The notes beneath the pieces are model-generated. The model did no database searches. It was not told the DNA's origin and saw nothing but the letters and a program-made list of their open reading frames with translations. Below, in pieces: positions 1 to 6,966 of a DNA stretch of 15,968 bases. Position numbers and translations under genes: made by a program. The number at the start of each line of letters is the position of its first letter. Positions within the stretch are counted from its first letter, which is position 1. Source of the stretch: an uncultured Prevotella sp. (GTDB taxonomy: Bacteria > Bacteroidota > Bacteroidia > Bacteroidales > Bacteroidaceae); contig CALFGU010000109.1 of assembly GCA_937877685.1 (NCBI GenBank), positions 1-15,968 on the forward strand. Direction: 5' to 3'.

Positions 1-1257
1 CTCAAAGAGTCGCGAGAGATGGCGCTTTTCAACTCCCTCTCCGTTGTCGTAATATGTAAAAGAGTAATGTGTGGCGCTCTCTTCGTCAAGGGAAAGATAG
101 ATTTCTACGCCCTCAGGTCCATAACGGAGCGAGTTTTCAATCAGATTGCGGAAGATGGCGTGGAGTAGGGAATAGTTGCCATGAATTAAGGCTTCGTCAG
201 GAAGGGAGCAGTGAAGCGTTGCCTTACGTTGCTCCATCTGCGTAGCGAGTTCCTCACACACTTCCGCAACAACGAGCGGGATGGAATTCTTTTCGCGTGG
301 CATCATCTCAGGTGCCTCATCCACCTTCGTAATGAGCGAAATGTCGCGAATGATTGCCGCCAAGCGTTGCGTCTGTAAGTGTGCGCGCTTCAAGAATCCC
401 TGACGGCGCTCCTCGGAAAGGTGAGTGCCATTAAGCAATGTCTCCAAATAGCCGCTAATACTGCTTACGGGCGTACGGAGTTCGTGAGTGATGTTGTTAG
501 ACATGTCACGCTTGTAAATCTTACGCTTCTCGCGCTCCTTAAGAACCGCCTTGTGGCTGTCTTCCAACTGTTTGTATTTCTCAAGTATCGTACGACTGAT
601 TTGTCCGAGTTCGTTATTCGGAAACTTTAGGTGCTGATAGTCCACCAACCCTCGTTCCGCCGAATCAATAAAGCGACGGAGCATGGTGATTGACTTTCCA
701 AAGTGGTCGGAAATGTAAATGAGTAACACCAAAACTATGGGGAACACCAAGAGTACGAACCACAGGAACACGTTGTCGGCTTCCAGGAGTGAGGCAACGT
801 CGCTATCATAAGGCAAAGCCACTCGCACAATGCAATCATCGTAAGCCTTGGCGAAGTAGAAGAAGGGTTGTTGCGTTGTACTTGAAGTTCGGATAAAATG
901 TCCTTCGTGTGACTGAATGGCCTCTGCCACTTCGGGCCGCGTCAAGTGGTTATCCATCTCTCCCAAACTCACTTCGCCGGAATCGTATTGCACTTCCCCG
1001 TTGGGACTCAACACAGTGATGCGCAATTCTTTGGGCAATGCCCCAAGAAGAGGCACTGCCACACTGTTATCTATATCCTTGTTCTTAATACATTCGAATC
1101 CCGAAATCAGGTCTGCATAACTGCGCAACCTGCTTTCTAACAGATTCATCTTATACTCCTCTTCGCGCTGACTTTGAAATACCACAAGGATTATGGCAAA
1201 GAGTGCAAAGAGCGCCGTGAAGTTCGTGAGGAGTTTGGTTTTGTAGGAGAGGCGCAT
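1..1257 (-). CDS. Sensor histidine kinase, PhoR/RprX-like (partial, 3' end outside window)
   Basis: The frame is open from ATG at 1257 down to base 1 (419 codons, no stop), so the C-terminus lies off the window. Visible in order: TM helix about residues 12-28; extracytoplasmic sensor region about 30-160; second TM helix about 163-182; HAMP-like linker; DHp domain with the H-box motif ITHELRTPVSSISGY (phosphoacceptor H258); ATP-binding domain with N-box FRNLIENSLRYG (369-380) and G1 box DNGEGVE (404-410). The G2 box and the rest of the ATPase fold are missing. This is the layout of a membrane histidine kinase that autophosphorylates and passes phosphate to a response regulator. Its partner is surely the regulator gene just upstream at 1402-2073, same strand. 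The phosphate transporter divergent from that pair suggests a PhoR role. That role is inferred; RprX-like kinases look similar. Confidence 0.93.
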   Translation of the reverse strand, partial: MRLSYKTKLLTNFTALFALFAIILVVFQSQREEEYKMNLLESRLRSYADLISGFECIKNKDIDNSVAVPLLGALPKELRITVLSPNGEVQYDSGEVSLGEMDNHLTRPEVAEAIQSHEGHFIRTSSTTQQPFFYFAKAYDDCIVRVALPYDSDVASLLEADNVFLWFVLLVFPIVLVLLIYISDHFGKSITMLRRFIDSAERGLVDYQHLKFPNNELGQISRTILEKYKQLEDSHKAVLKEREKRKIYKRDMSNNITHELRTPVSSISGYLETLLNGTHLSEERRQGFLKRAHLQTQRLAAIIRDISLITKVDEAPEMMPREKNSIPLVVAEVCEELATQMEQRKATLHCSLPDEALIHGNYSLLHAIFRNLIENSLRYGPEGVEIYLSLDEESATHYSFTYYDNGEGVEKRHLSRLFE

Positions 1258-1265
1258 GATGTAAA

Positions 1266-1401
1266 GGTGAAGGGTTAAAGGTTAAAGGGGAAGGGTTAAA
1301 GGTTAAAGGTGAAGGGTTAACGGTTAACGTTTAACGATTAAAGGTGAAAGGGACGGTCTTGTCTCCTTAAAACTTTAAAACCTCATGACCTTAAACGATT
1401 T
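1266..1401 (-). repeat. Hybrid kinase-regulator spacer: heptamer array plus inverted octamer arm
   Basis: On the plus strand, 1266-1349 divides exactly into twelve 7-mers: GGTGAAG, GGTTAAA, GGTTAAA, GGGGAAG, GGTTAAA, GGTTAAA, GGTGAAG, GGTTAAC, GGTTAAC, GTTTAAC, GATTAAA, GGTGAAA. Read in the direction of the two-component genes, the regulator stop codon is followed by an arm of 8-mers (AGGTCATG, AGGTTTTA, AAGTTTTA, AGGAGACA; about 1360-1395). A short non-repeat piece follows, and then the heptamers in TTTAACC orientation, ending a few bases before the kinase ATG. The same kind of octamer arm follows the stop codons at 6157 and 6966. Neither unit is a multiple of three, so the spacer is not coding. 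Function unknown. Confidence 0.85.
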
Positions 1402-2073
1402 TTACACAAAACAATATCCGTGTCCCTGTCGGTTAACAATGCGATTGCCCATCTCGCCCAGTTTTTTGCGTACGTGAGCTATGTGAACGTCAACGGTTCG
1501 GTCGAGCACGTAACTCTCACCTTGCCACACCTCTTCCAAAATCTGTTCGCGCGAGAACACTTTTCCTGGGTTGGCAGTCAGTATGTTGAGGATGCCAAAC
1601 TCCTTTTTTGACAAGGGAATCTCTGCGGAACCTATGCGCACCACTTTGCGCTCCGCGTCTAATTGGAGCAATTCTGCGGATGTCGGTCGCTCGGCACTTT
1701 CTGTCACTTCCGCTCGGCGCAACACGGCTTTCACTCTTGCCATGACCTCTTGCAGGGAGAAGGGTTTGCTGATGTAATCATCTGCCCCTACGGAAAAACC
1801 GTGGAGCAAGTCCTCCTCCGTGTCCTTTGCCGTAAGGAAAATGATGGGAACTTTTAGTCCCCGCTCCTCGCGAAGCACTTTTGCCAGCGCAAATCCCGAC
1901 ATGCCGCCCATCATTACGTCAAGCAACAAAAGCGAAGGGCAACGGTCCATCATCTGTAGCGCTTCCTCCGCCGAAGATGCGGTATCTACGTCATAACCCG
2001 CCGCTTCAAGATTACACTGTAAGATTTCGCGCAAATCGGGTTCGTCATCAACAACAAGAATTTTTATGGGCAT
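1402..2073 (-). CDS. Response regulator, OmpR/PhoB family
   Basis: This 223-residue protein has the usual length for a receiver plus winged-helix regulator. The receiver domain (about 1-120) shows the acidic pocket VVDDEPD (D9/D10), phosphoacceptor D52 in LLLLDVMMGG, T81 in FLTAKD and K104 in DDYISKPF. The DNA-binding domain (about 130-223) ends with VDVHIAHVRKKLGEMGNRIV and RQGHGYCFV, typical of the PhoB/OmpR winged helix. It lies 144 bases upstream of the kinase gene on the same strand. The spacer is almost wholly repeat, which is unusually long for such a pair. It is divergent from the phosphate transporter at 2644, and its own upstream region carries a PhoB-type direct repeat (2230-2248). 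A PhoB-like role controlling phosphate uptake is therefore plausible, but it is inferred from context. Confidence 0.95.
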   Translation of the reverse strand: MPIKILVVDDEPDLREILQCNLEAAGYDVDTASSAEEALQMMDRCPSLLLLDVMMGGMSGFALAKVLREERGLKVPIIFLTAKDTEEDLLHGFSVGADDYISKPFSLQEVMARVKAVLRRAEVTESAERPTSAELLQLDAERKVVRIGSAEIPLSKKEFGILNILTANPGKVFSREQILEEVWQGESYVLDRTVDVHIAHVRKKLGEMGNRIVNRQGHGYCFV

Positions 2074-2078
2074 AAAAT

Positions 2079-2150
2079 GGGGAAAGGTTAAAGGTTAAGG
2101 GTTAACGTTGAACGGTTAAGGGTTAAAGGTTAACGGGGAATGGTGAAAGG
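2079..2150 (-). repeat. Heptamer array in the leader of the response regulator gene
   Basis: Plus-strand 2079-2148 divides without remainder into ten 7-mers: GGGGAAA, GGTTAAA, GGTTAAG, GGTTAAC, GTTGAAC, GGTTAAG, GGTTAAA, GGTTAAC, GGGGAAT, GGTGAAA. It starts six bases before the regulator start codon on the minus strand, so it would form most of the 5' untranslated leader of that mRNA if transcription starts near 2185. Unit, phase and degeneracy match the arrays at 1266-1349 and 10609-10685. Confidence 0.85.
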
Positions 2151-2191
2151 AATTGACTTATCATTTCCTGACAAGCGTCTGATTTCTTCTG

Positions 2192-2199
2192 CAAGTTTA
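2192..2199 (-). promoter_or_regulatory. Possible -7 box for the response regulator operon
   Basis: On the minus strand this reads TAAACTTG, one mismatch from the Bacteroidetes -7 consensus TAnnTTTG. It lies 30 bases downstream of the direct-repeat site at 2230-2248. This spacing mirrors the arrangement of the transporter promoter (32 bases). A clear TTG -33 box is not present; the nearest T-rich element is TTTA around 2223-2226. Weak on its own, helped by the symmetric geometry. Confidence 0.35.
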
Positions 2200-2229
2200 A
2201 CTATTTATTAAGACATACGCCGTAAAGAG

Positions 2230-2248
2230 TGGTTAAGAAATGGTTAAT
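2230..2248 (-). promoter_or_regulatory. Pho-box-like direct repeat facing the regulator gene
   Basis: The minus strand reads ATTAACCATTTCTTAACCA: two TTAACC half sites with starts 11 bases apart, the helical spacing used by PhoB/OmpR-family regulators. Seventeen bases (TTAACCATTTCTTAACC) match the plus-strand site at 2448-2464 with one difference. The two copies point in opposite directions, each towards its own gene. Binding by the adjacent regulator is inferred. Confidence 0.55.
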
Positions 2249-2251
2249 TTT

Positions 2252-2274
2252 AAGCATTTCGGAAGGCAATGCTT
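2252..2274. other. Small inverted repeat in the divergent intergenic region
   Basis: AAGCATT and AATGCTT form a perfect 7-base inverted repeat around a 9-base loop, next to the direct-repeat site at 2230-2248. There is no T-run after it on either strand, so it is unlikely to be a terminator. It could be an operator or chance structure. Confidence 0.3.
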
Positions 2275-2445
2275 TACTGCGTCAAAATAAATTGAGACTT
2301 AGGAAAAACAAAGTCTTAAAGAATTTTTCTTAAGTACCCAAATAATTTTAATTATTACTGGTTTTGTTTTAAGGAAAAATAATTGTTGATTTTTAGAGCG
2401 TTATGAAGTGGTGAGTGAGACGCAGAGAAGTGCGCATGACGAAGG

Positions 2446-2464
2446 ATTTAACAATTTCTTAACC
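2446..2464 (+). promoter_or_regulatory. Pho-box-like direct repeat upstream of the phosphate transporter promoter
   Basis: TTTAACAATTTCTTAACC contains two TTAAC half sites starting at 2448 and 2459, exactly 11 bases apart. It sits directly upstream of the transporter's -33 region. It resembles the PyTTAAPyPy-type direct repeats described for the cyanobacterial phosphate regulator SphR. Its near-identical twin lies in opposite orientation at 2230-2248. Confidence 0.55.
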
Positions 2465-2471
2465 GGGTTTG

Positions 2472-2504
2472 TTGGATTGTTAAGTCATGTTAGGCGTAAC
2501 TTTG
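2472..2504 (+). promoter_or_regulatory. Promoter of the phosphate transporter gene
   Basis: The -7 box TAACTTTG (2497-2504) matches the Bacteroidetes consensus TAnnTTTG exactly. TTG elements lie at 2472-2474 and 2477-2479, which brackets the usual spacing. The expected start near 2511 leaves a leader of about 130 bases. The same TAACTTTGCA string is found at the promoter at 5223. Confidence 0.65.
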
Positions 2505-2531
2505 CACTCGAGAAAAAAGGTGAAGTGTGAA

Positions 2532-2578
2532 ACGGAGTCCTCGAAACGACTTTGAACTGGTCAAGCGACTTACTCCGT
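2532..2578 (+). other. Hairpin in the 5' leader of the transporter mRNA
   Basis: ACGGAGT (2532-2538) pairs perfectly with ACTCCGT (2572-2578). The enclosed 33 bases hold a small inner TTGA/TCAA pairing. It lies between the promoter and the start codon, so it could influence translation or stability. No known riboswitch pattern is recognised. Confidence 0.3.
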
Positions 2579-2643
2579 AACCATCTTGTCTGCTTCAACC
2601 TTCCAAACACGACTACAACTAAAAACTATTTATACTTTCAGTT

Positions 2644-4893
2644 ATGGATTGGATTTTCTTAGGAATGATTATCTTCCTGTTCGGTCTCGCCATTTTCGAC
2701 CTATGGGTGGGCGTTTCGAACGATGCCGTAAACTTCCTCAATGGTGCTGTTGGGGCAAAGGCGGCAAGTTTTAAAACAGTTATCGCTATTGCGGCGGTAG
2801 GTGTATTCTTCGGGTGCGTCTTAAGCGACGGCATGATGGACATTGCCCGTCATGGCATCTTTACGCCCACACATTTCTCCTTTAACGAGGTAATGTTGAT
2901 TTACATGGCGGTAATGGTGACCGACATTGTGCTTCTCGACATGTTTAATTCCTTCGGGATGCCCACATCGACCACCGTTTCGCTCGTGTTTGAAATGCTC
3001 GGTGCAGCGTTCGCCTTTACGTTGATTAAGGTTTTGGGCGACACGGGATTGAGTTTTGAAGAATGTATCAACTCTGCCAAGGCGGTGCAGGTGATTATGG
3101 CCATCTTCTTCTCCGTTCCCATTGCCTTCGTGTTTGGTGCGTTGGTGCAATACATCTCCCGCATCATCTTCTCGTTTAATCTCAAGAAGGGACTCGGACT
3201 TAAGATTGGACTCTTCGGCGGTTTGGCTATCACGTCCATCATTTACTTTATGCTCTTCAAGGGATTGAAGCACCTTTCATTCATGACCGATGATGTTGTG
3301 GCATATATCAATGACAACGTGCTTCTTATCTTGGGTTGCTGTTTGGTTGTGTTTACCGTGTTGTCACAAGTGTTACATTGGTTGAAGGTAAACGTGTTCC
3401 GCGTGGTAGTATTGGTGGGCACCTTCGCCCTTGCCACAGCCTTTGCGGGGAATGACTTGGTAAACTTCATCGGTGTGCCTTTGGCGGGACTTTCTGCCTT
3501 TCAGGATTTCTCAGGTCATGCAGGAGCAAATCCCGATACCTACATGATGACTTCGCTTATGGAGTCGGCGTCTACGCCCTTTATTTTCCTTTTCTCAGCG
3601 GGGGTAATTATGGTTGTTGCTTTGGCAACCTCGAAGAAGGCACATACGGTGTTGAAGACCTCACTCGACCTTTCGCGCAAGAATGAGGGCGACGAAATGT
3701 TTGGTTCGTCAAAGGCAGCGCGCAGTTTGGTGCGCTGGGGAAACTCAGTGGGACAGACGGTGACAAAGGTGATTCCCGATGCAGTGCTTCGCGCTATTGA
3801 TCGTCGCTTTGTCGTGCCTGCTGAATCGCAAGACAATACCGTTGCTTACGACTTGCTTCGCGCTTCGGTGAATCTCGTAATGGCGTCGTTGCTTATCGCT
3901 CTTGGTACGTCCTTGAAGTTACCCCTTTCAACGACATTCGTAACCTTTATGGTGGCAATGGGTACGAGTCTTGCCGACCGTGCTTGGACGCGTGAAAGTG
4001 CGGTGTTCCGCATCACGGGAGTCTTGACCGTTATCGGTGGTTGGTTTATTACGGCGGGCGCAGCCTTTGCGGCATGTTCCGTAGTGGCAACGTTGATGTA
4101 TTATGGCGGACCCATCGTAATGTTGCTCTTGATTGCGGGATGTCTTTACTGCTTGATTAGTAGCGGTAAGAGTCTTGGGGGTAAGTCGAAGGAAATGCGC
4201 GAAGGCGACATCTTGTTCCAGGAGATTCTTCAGACAAACGACCAGCGAGCTGTGCTTCCCATGCTTCAGCGCCACATTGGTATTTGCTCGGCAGAACTTT
4301 TGGAACGCTACAAAGATTGCTTGAAGGACACAACCGAGGGACTCTTTACGGAAAATCTGCGTGCGCTTCGCAAGACTTCGCATGTCCTTGGTCTCACGAA
4401 GAGAGAGATTAAGAACTTGCGCCGTCGTGAAACGATTTGCTTGCGTCGCACGGAACCCACACTCGCAGTGCGTCTCTCTACAGACTTCCACCTTGTGCAC
4501 AATTCGTTGCGCCAGATTCTCTATGGCTTAGTGCGCCTCACGGAACCCGCACTTGACCACGTGGATAACAACTTCACGCCCATCAGTAAGAAGGAGCGCG
4601 AACGCTATCTCGGATTGCGCCAACGCACGGAAGAGGCTATGCAACAAGTGGCAGACAACTTGCGCACCCTTCATTTCGAAGGCAACGACAAGATGCGCGC
4701 AGTCTTTGAAACCATTCGCGAAGACCTCCGCACCTTCCGCCATGAAGTGCTCGTAGATATGCAAGCCGAAGAGGCAAATCTCTCTACGCTCACCCTCCTT
4801 CTCCATGTGATTCAGGAAACTGAGCAAATCTGTGCGGAAATGACCGACTTTGCTCACTACACTGTAAGATTAGAGCAGATGGAAAATATTTAA
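2644..4893 (+). CDS. Inorganic phosphate transporter, Pit/PHO4 family with PhoU-like C-terminal domain
   Basis: This 749-residue membrane protein imports phosphate. It shows the two-fold internal repeat of the PHO4 family: SNDAVNFLNGA (25-35) is echoed by GNDLVNFIGVP (269-279), and MPTSTT (106-111) by LPLSTT (426-431). About 10-12 hydrophobic segments span residues 1-505. From about 515 to 749 the protein is hydrophilic and helical (for example KREIKNLRRRE), the size and character of the PhoU-like regulatory tail found on long Bacteroidetes Pit proteins; E. coli Pit lacks it. The ATG at 2644 puts a hydrophobic helix at the N-terminus, so the start is credible. It is monocistronic: a promoter and Pho-box-like site lie upstream and a strong terminator 30 bases downstream. 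The divergent kinase-regulator pair is the likely controller. Confidence 0.93.
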   Translation: MDWIFLGMIIFLFGLAIFDLWVGVSNDAVNFLNGAVGAKAASFKTVIAIAAVGVFFGCVLSDGMMDIARHGIFTPTHFSFNEVMLIYMAVMVTDIVLLDMFNSFGMPTSTTVSLVFEMLGAAFAFTLIKVLGDTGLSFEECINSAKAVQVIMAIFFSVPIAFVFGALVQYISRIIFSFNLKKGLGLKIGLFGGLAITSIIYFMLFKGLKHLSFMTDDVVAYINDNVLLILGCCLVVFTVLSQVLHWLKVNVFRVVVLVGTFALATAFAGNDLVNFIGVPLAGLSAFQDFSGHAGANPDTYMMTSLMESASTPFIFLFSAGVIMVVALATSKKAHTVLKTSLDLSRKNEGDEMFGSSKAARSLVRWGNSVGQTVTKVIPDAVLRAIDRRFVVPAESQDNTVAYDLLRASVNLVMASLLIALGTSLKLPLSTTFVTFMVAMGTSLADRAWTRESAVFRITGVLTVIGGWFITAGAAFAACSVVATLMYYGGPIVMLLLIAGCLYCLISSGKSLGGKSKEMREGDILFQEILQTNDQRAVLPMLQRHIGICSAELLERYKDCLKDTTEGLFTENLRALRKTSHVLGLTKREIKNLRRRETICLRRTEPTLAVRLSTDFHLVHNSLRQILYGLVRLTEPALDHVDNNFTPISKKERERYLGLRQRTEEAMQQVADNLRTLHFEGNDKMRAVFETIREDLRTFRHEVLVDMQAEEANLSTLTLLLHVIQETEQICAEMTDFAHYTVRLEQMENI

Positions 4894-4894
4894 G

Positions 4895-4910
4895 TCACAC
4901 GTTAGTGTGA
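4895..4910 (+). other. Short hairpin just after the transporter stop codon
   Basis: TCACAC, a GTTA loop, then GTGTGA: a perfect 6-base stem one base beyond the stop codon and ten bases before the main terminator. It may protect the mRNA 3' end. It has no T-run of its own. Confidence 0.4.
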
Positions 4911-4920
4911 AACCTGACTA

Positions 4921-4956
4921 AAAGCGAAAGGGGAATCCGTTCTCCTTTCGCTTTTT
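4921..4956 (+). terminator. Rho-independent terminator of the phosphate transporter gene
   Basis: AAAGCGAAAGGGGA (4921-4934) pairs with TCTCCTTTCGCTTT (4941-4954) over 14 positions with one G-T wobble and a 6-base loop, followed by a T-run to 4956. The rest of 4957-5199 shows no gene. Confidence 0.9.
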
Positions 4957-5199
4957 CGTATCCAAAATAGTCAATGGGAAACGCTCGTTTTATTCGTAGA
5001 AAGAGGCGTGTTTCATCCCCCTAAAACAATACGTAACTTCGCGCTCCGAAAGATACTAATTCGGGCGACAAAGCGTAATATTGTTTTTAGAATTTGTAAT
5101 TTTGTCTTCTGAATGTGTGAAAATGTAGTGAAATCGAGAGTTATGCCTTTGCATAAAGCAAAAAAAGCATTCAGCAAGGAGGAAAAGGGGTAGGGAATG

Positions 5200-5230
5200 T
5201 TGCTCAACTATCCGATTTCGTGTAACTTTG
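5200..5230 (+). promoter_or_regulatory. Promoter of the TPM-domain gene, with almost no leader
   Basis: TTG (5200-5202), exactly 20 bases, then TAACTTTG (5223-5230): a textbook Bacteroidetes -33/-7 pair. The expected transcription start falls at about 5236-5238, on or next to the ATG at 5237, so the mRNA is likely leaderless or nearly so. Confidence 0.7.
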
Positions 5231-5236
5231 CAGTCA

Positions 5237-6157
5237 ATGAGAAAAATGTACATTTGGCTTATTGGTTTCATGTCGCTCATCGTGGTGGAATGCTTTGCAC
5301 AGACAAAGTGGACGCCCGAGACATTACCGATGGTACACCTGCAAGATTCCACACGCTATGTATGCAATCCCGATGGCGTGTTGTCCGTTGAAGCACAGCA
5401 TGAGGTGGATGCCTTATTGCTCGCCCTGGAACAGACGAAGGGTGTAGAGACCGTGGTTGTCGTGGTCAAGAGTATTGAGGGCGACGACCCCTATGAGTTT
5501 GGCATGCAACTATCGCGGAAGTATGGCATCGGAAGCAAGGAACAAAATTCCGGGCTTATCGTAATCCTTTGCACAGAAGACCGCAGTTATCAAATCTTGA
5601 CTGGGCGCGGATTGGAAGGAACTCTTCCCGACGCCATCTGTAGGCGTGTGCAAGACCAAGTGATGGTTCCCCTGTTGAAAGAGGAACTTTGGGATTCCGC
5701 CATTACGGAGACCATGAAAACTCTGGACGGCATCATTCGTCAAGTCCCTGAGTTGATGCGCACGTTTGCTGAAGAAGATGTTGACCCCTTAGTGCTTGTG
5801 GCAATCATCGCCTTTATGTTGCTCTTTGTGTATAGCATCTATAAGGCAGTTGAACTCGCAAATACGCGCATCTGTCCCAAGTGTCAGCAAAAGACGCTGG
5901 TGAAAACAAAAACATCCCTTGTGCGCGTCAAGAGCAGTTACTACGCGCGCACCCAGTGGCGTTGCAAGAAGTGCGGACACGAAGAACAGCATGACGAACC
6001 GACACACAATCCCAACGCAGGCGGAATGCGTGGCGTTCCTCCCATAATCTTCCCCTTCGGAGGCAGTCGTGGTGGCGGCTTTGGCGGAGGTGGTTTTGGC
6101 GGAGGCAGTTTCGGTGGTGGTAGTTTCGGTGGCGGTGGATCTGGAGGGAGATTTTAA
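5237..6157 (+). CDS. TPM-domain (YgcG-type) membrane protein with zinc ribbon and Gly-rich tail
   Basis: About 306 residues from ATG 5237. A TTG nine bases upstream is in frame but lies inside the -7 box, so it is rejected; ATG 5246 is also possible. Visible in order: signal peptide MRKMYIWLIGFMSLIVVECF-AQ; TPM domain (about 30-150) with GLIVILCTEDRSYQILTGRG; TM helix LVLVAIIAFMLLFVYSIY (about 180-200); a C4 zinc ribbon with CPKC and CKKC pairs; and a tail of repeated GGGF/GGSF blocks ending GGRF. Plain TPM proteins have the signal peptide, TPM domain, TM helix and Gly-rich end, so the zinc ribbon between the helix and the tail is an extra. The next gene is LemA, a frequent genomic partner. 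Proposed roles (photosystem or envelope maintenance, phosphatase activity in plants) are not settled for bacteria. Confidence 0.9.
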   Translation: MRKMYIWLIGFMSLIVVECFAQTKWTPETLPMVHLQDSTRYVCNPDGVLSVEAQHEVDALLLALEQTKGVETVVVVVKSIEGDDPYEFGMQLSRKYGIGSKEQNSGLIVILCTEDRSYQILTGRGLEGTLPDAICRRVQDQVMVPLLKEELWDSAITETMKTLDGIIRQVPELMRTFAEEDVDPLVLVAIIAFMLLFVYSIYKAVELANTRICPKCQQKTLVKTKTSLVRVKSSYYARTQWRCKKCGHEEQHDEPTHNPNAGGMRGVPPIIFPFGGSRGGGFGGGGFGGGSFGGGSFGGGGSGGRF

Positions 6158-6158
6158 T

Positions 6159-6378
6159 GAGAAGGTTTTAAGGTCGCTTCGCTTTAAGGTTATTAGGTTT
6201 TAAGGACTATGCAGGATGAATCTCACGTCTTAACCTCAGAACCTCAGATCTTCTTAACTTCTTAACTTCTTAACTTCAGAACTTCTTAACCTCAGAACCT
6301 CTTAACCTCAGAACTTCCCAACCTCAGAACCTCAGAACCTCAGAACCTCAGAACCTCATAACCTTATAACCTCAAAAA
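6159..6378 (+). repeat. Octamer composite element between the TPM and lemA genes
   Basis: It starts one base after the TPM stop codon. The left arm reads in 8-mers AGGTTTTA, AGGTCGCT, TCGCTTTA, AGGTTATT, AGGTTTTA, then AGGAC (to 6208). After about 20 bases, 6229-6372 divides exactly into eighteen 8-mers of opposite orientation, mainly CAGAACCT, CTTAACCT and CTTAACTT, ending CATAACCT, TATAACCT. Six bases later is the lemA ATG. Left and right parts are complementary (AGGTTTTA against TAAAACCT-like units), so the RNA could fold into a long imperfect hairpin. The 16-base core AAGGTCGCTTCGCTTT is repeated exactly at about 6977-6992. Confidence 0.88.
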
Positions 6379-6966
6379 ATGAAATTCTCAAAATCAACAA
6401 TTATCATCCTTGCCATTGTGGCAATTATCCTTGTGTGGGGCGTAACGTCTTACAATAGTTTGGTTTCGCAAGACGAAATGGTCAACACCGAATGGGCAAA
6501 CCTTCAGACACAATACCAACGTCGTGCCGACCTTATTCCAAACCTCGTTAACACCGTGAAGGGTTATGCCGCACATGAAAGCAAGACGCTTCAAGACGTG
6601 GTAGATGCTCGTGCAAAGGCCACTCAGATTACGCTCAATGCCGAAGACTTGACGGAAGAAAACTTACGTAAATTCCAGGAAGCGCAAAGCGAACTTTCAA
6701 AAGGTTTAGGCAAACTCATGGCTGTAGCAGAAAGTTATCCCGACCTCAAGGCAAGTCAAAACTTCTCGGAACTCCAGGCGCAATTAGAGGGTACGGAAAA
6801 TCGCATTGCCGAAAGTCGTCGCCTCTATAACAACGCCGTGAAGGAATATAACGTAAGTGTACGCCGCGTTCCCAAGAGCATTATCGCAGGAATGTTTGGT
6901 TTCGAAAAAAAAGCGCCTTTCGAAGCATCCGAAGCCGCACAGACGGCACCCACAGTGGAATTTTAA
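6379..6966 (+). CDS. lemA: LemA family protein
   Basis: This 195-residue protein has the family's standard length. The N-terminal TM helix STIIILAIVAIILVWGVTSY (about 5-24) leaves a very short outer segment. It is followed by the LemA signature: YNSLVSQDEMVNTEWANLQ, then QYQRRADLIPNLVNTVKGYA and HESKTLQDVV. The rest is alpha-helical, with YNNAVKEYNVSVRRVPKSII near residues 155-175 as in other LemA proteins, and an acidic/Ala-rich C-terminus. LemA proteins are membrane-anchored helical-bundle proteins of unclear biochemical role. The TPM gene just upstream is their common neighbour and suggests a shared envelope function. The start follows the octamer array after CAAAAA. Confidence 0.96.
   Translation: MKFSKSTIIILAIVAIILVWGVTSYNSLVSQDEMVNTEWANLQTQYQRRADLIPNLVNTVKGYAAHESKTLQDVVDARAKATQITLNAEDLTEENLRKFQEAQSELSKGLGKLMAVAESYPDLKASQNFSELQAQLEGTENRIAESRRLYNNAVKEYNVSVRRVPKSIIAGMFGFEKKAPFEASEAAQTAPTVEF

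Noticed and set aside
2821..4857. Long minus-strand open frames opposite the phosphate transporter gene
   Set aside because: They are basic or His/Cys-rich shadow translations with no recognisable domain, lying wholly opposite a convincing gene.
5228..5236. TTG at 5228 as start of the TPM gene
   Set aside because: It lies inside the TAACTTTG promoter box; ATG 5237 or 5246 gives a proper signal peptide.
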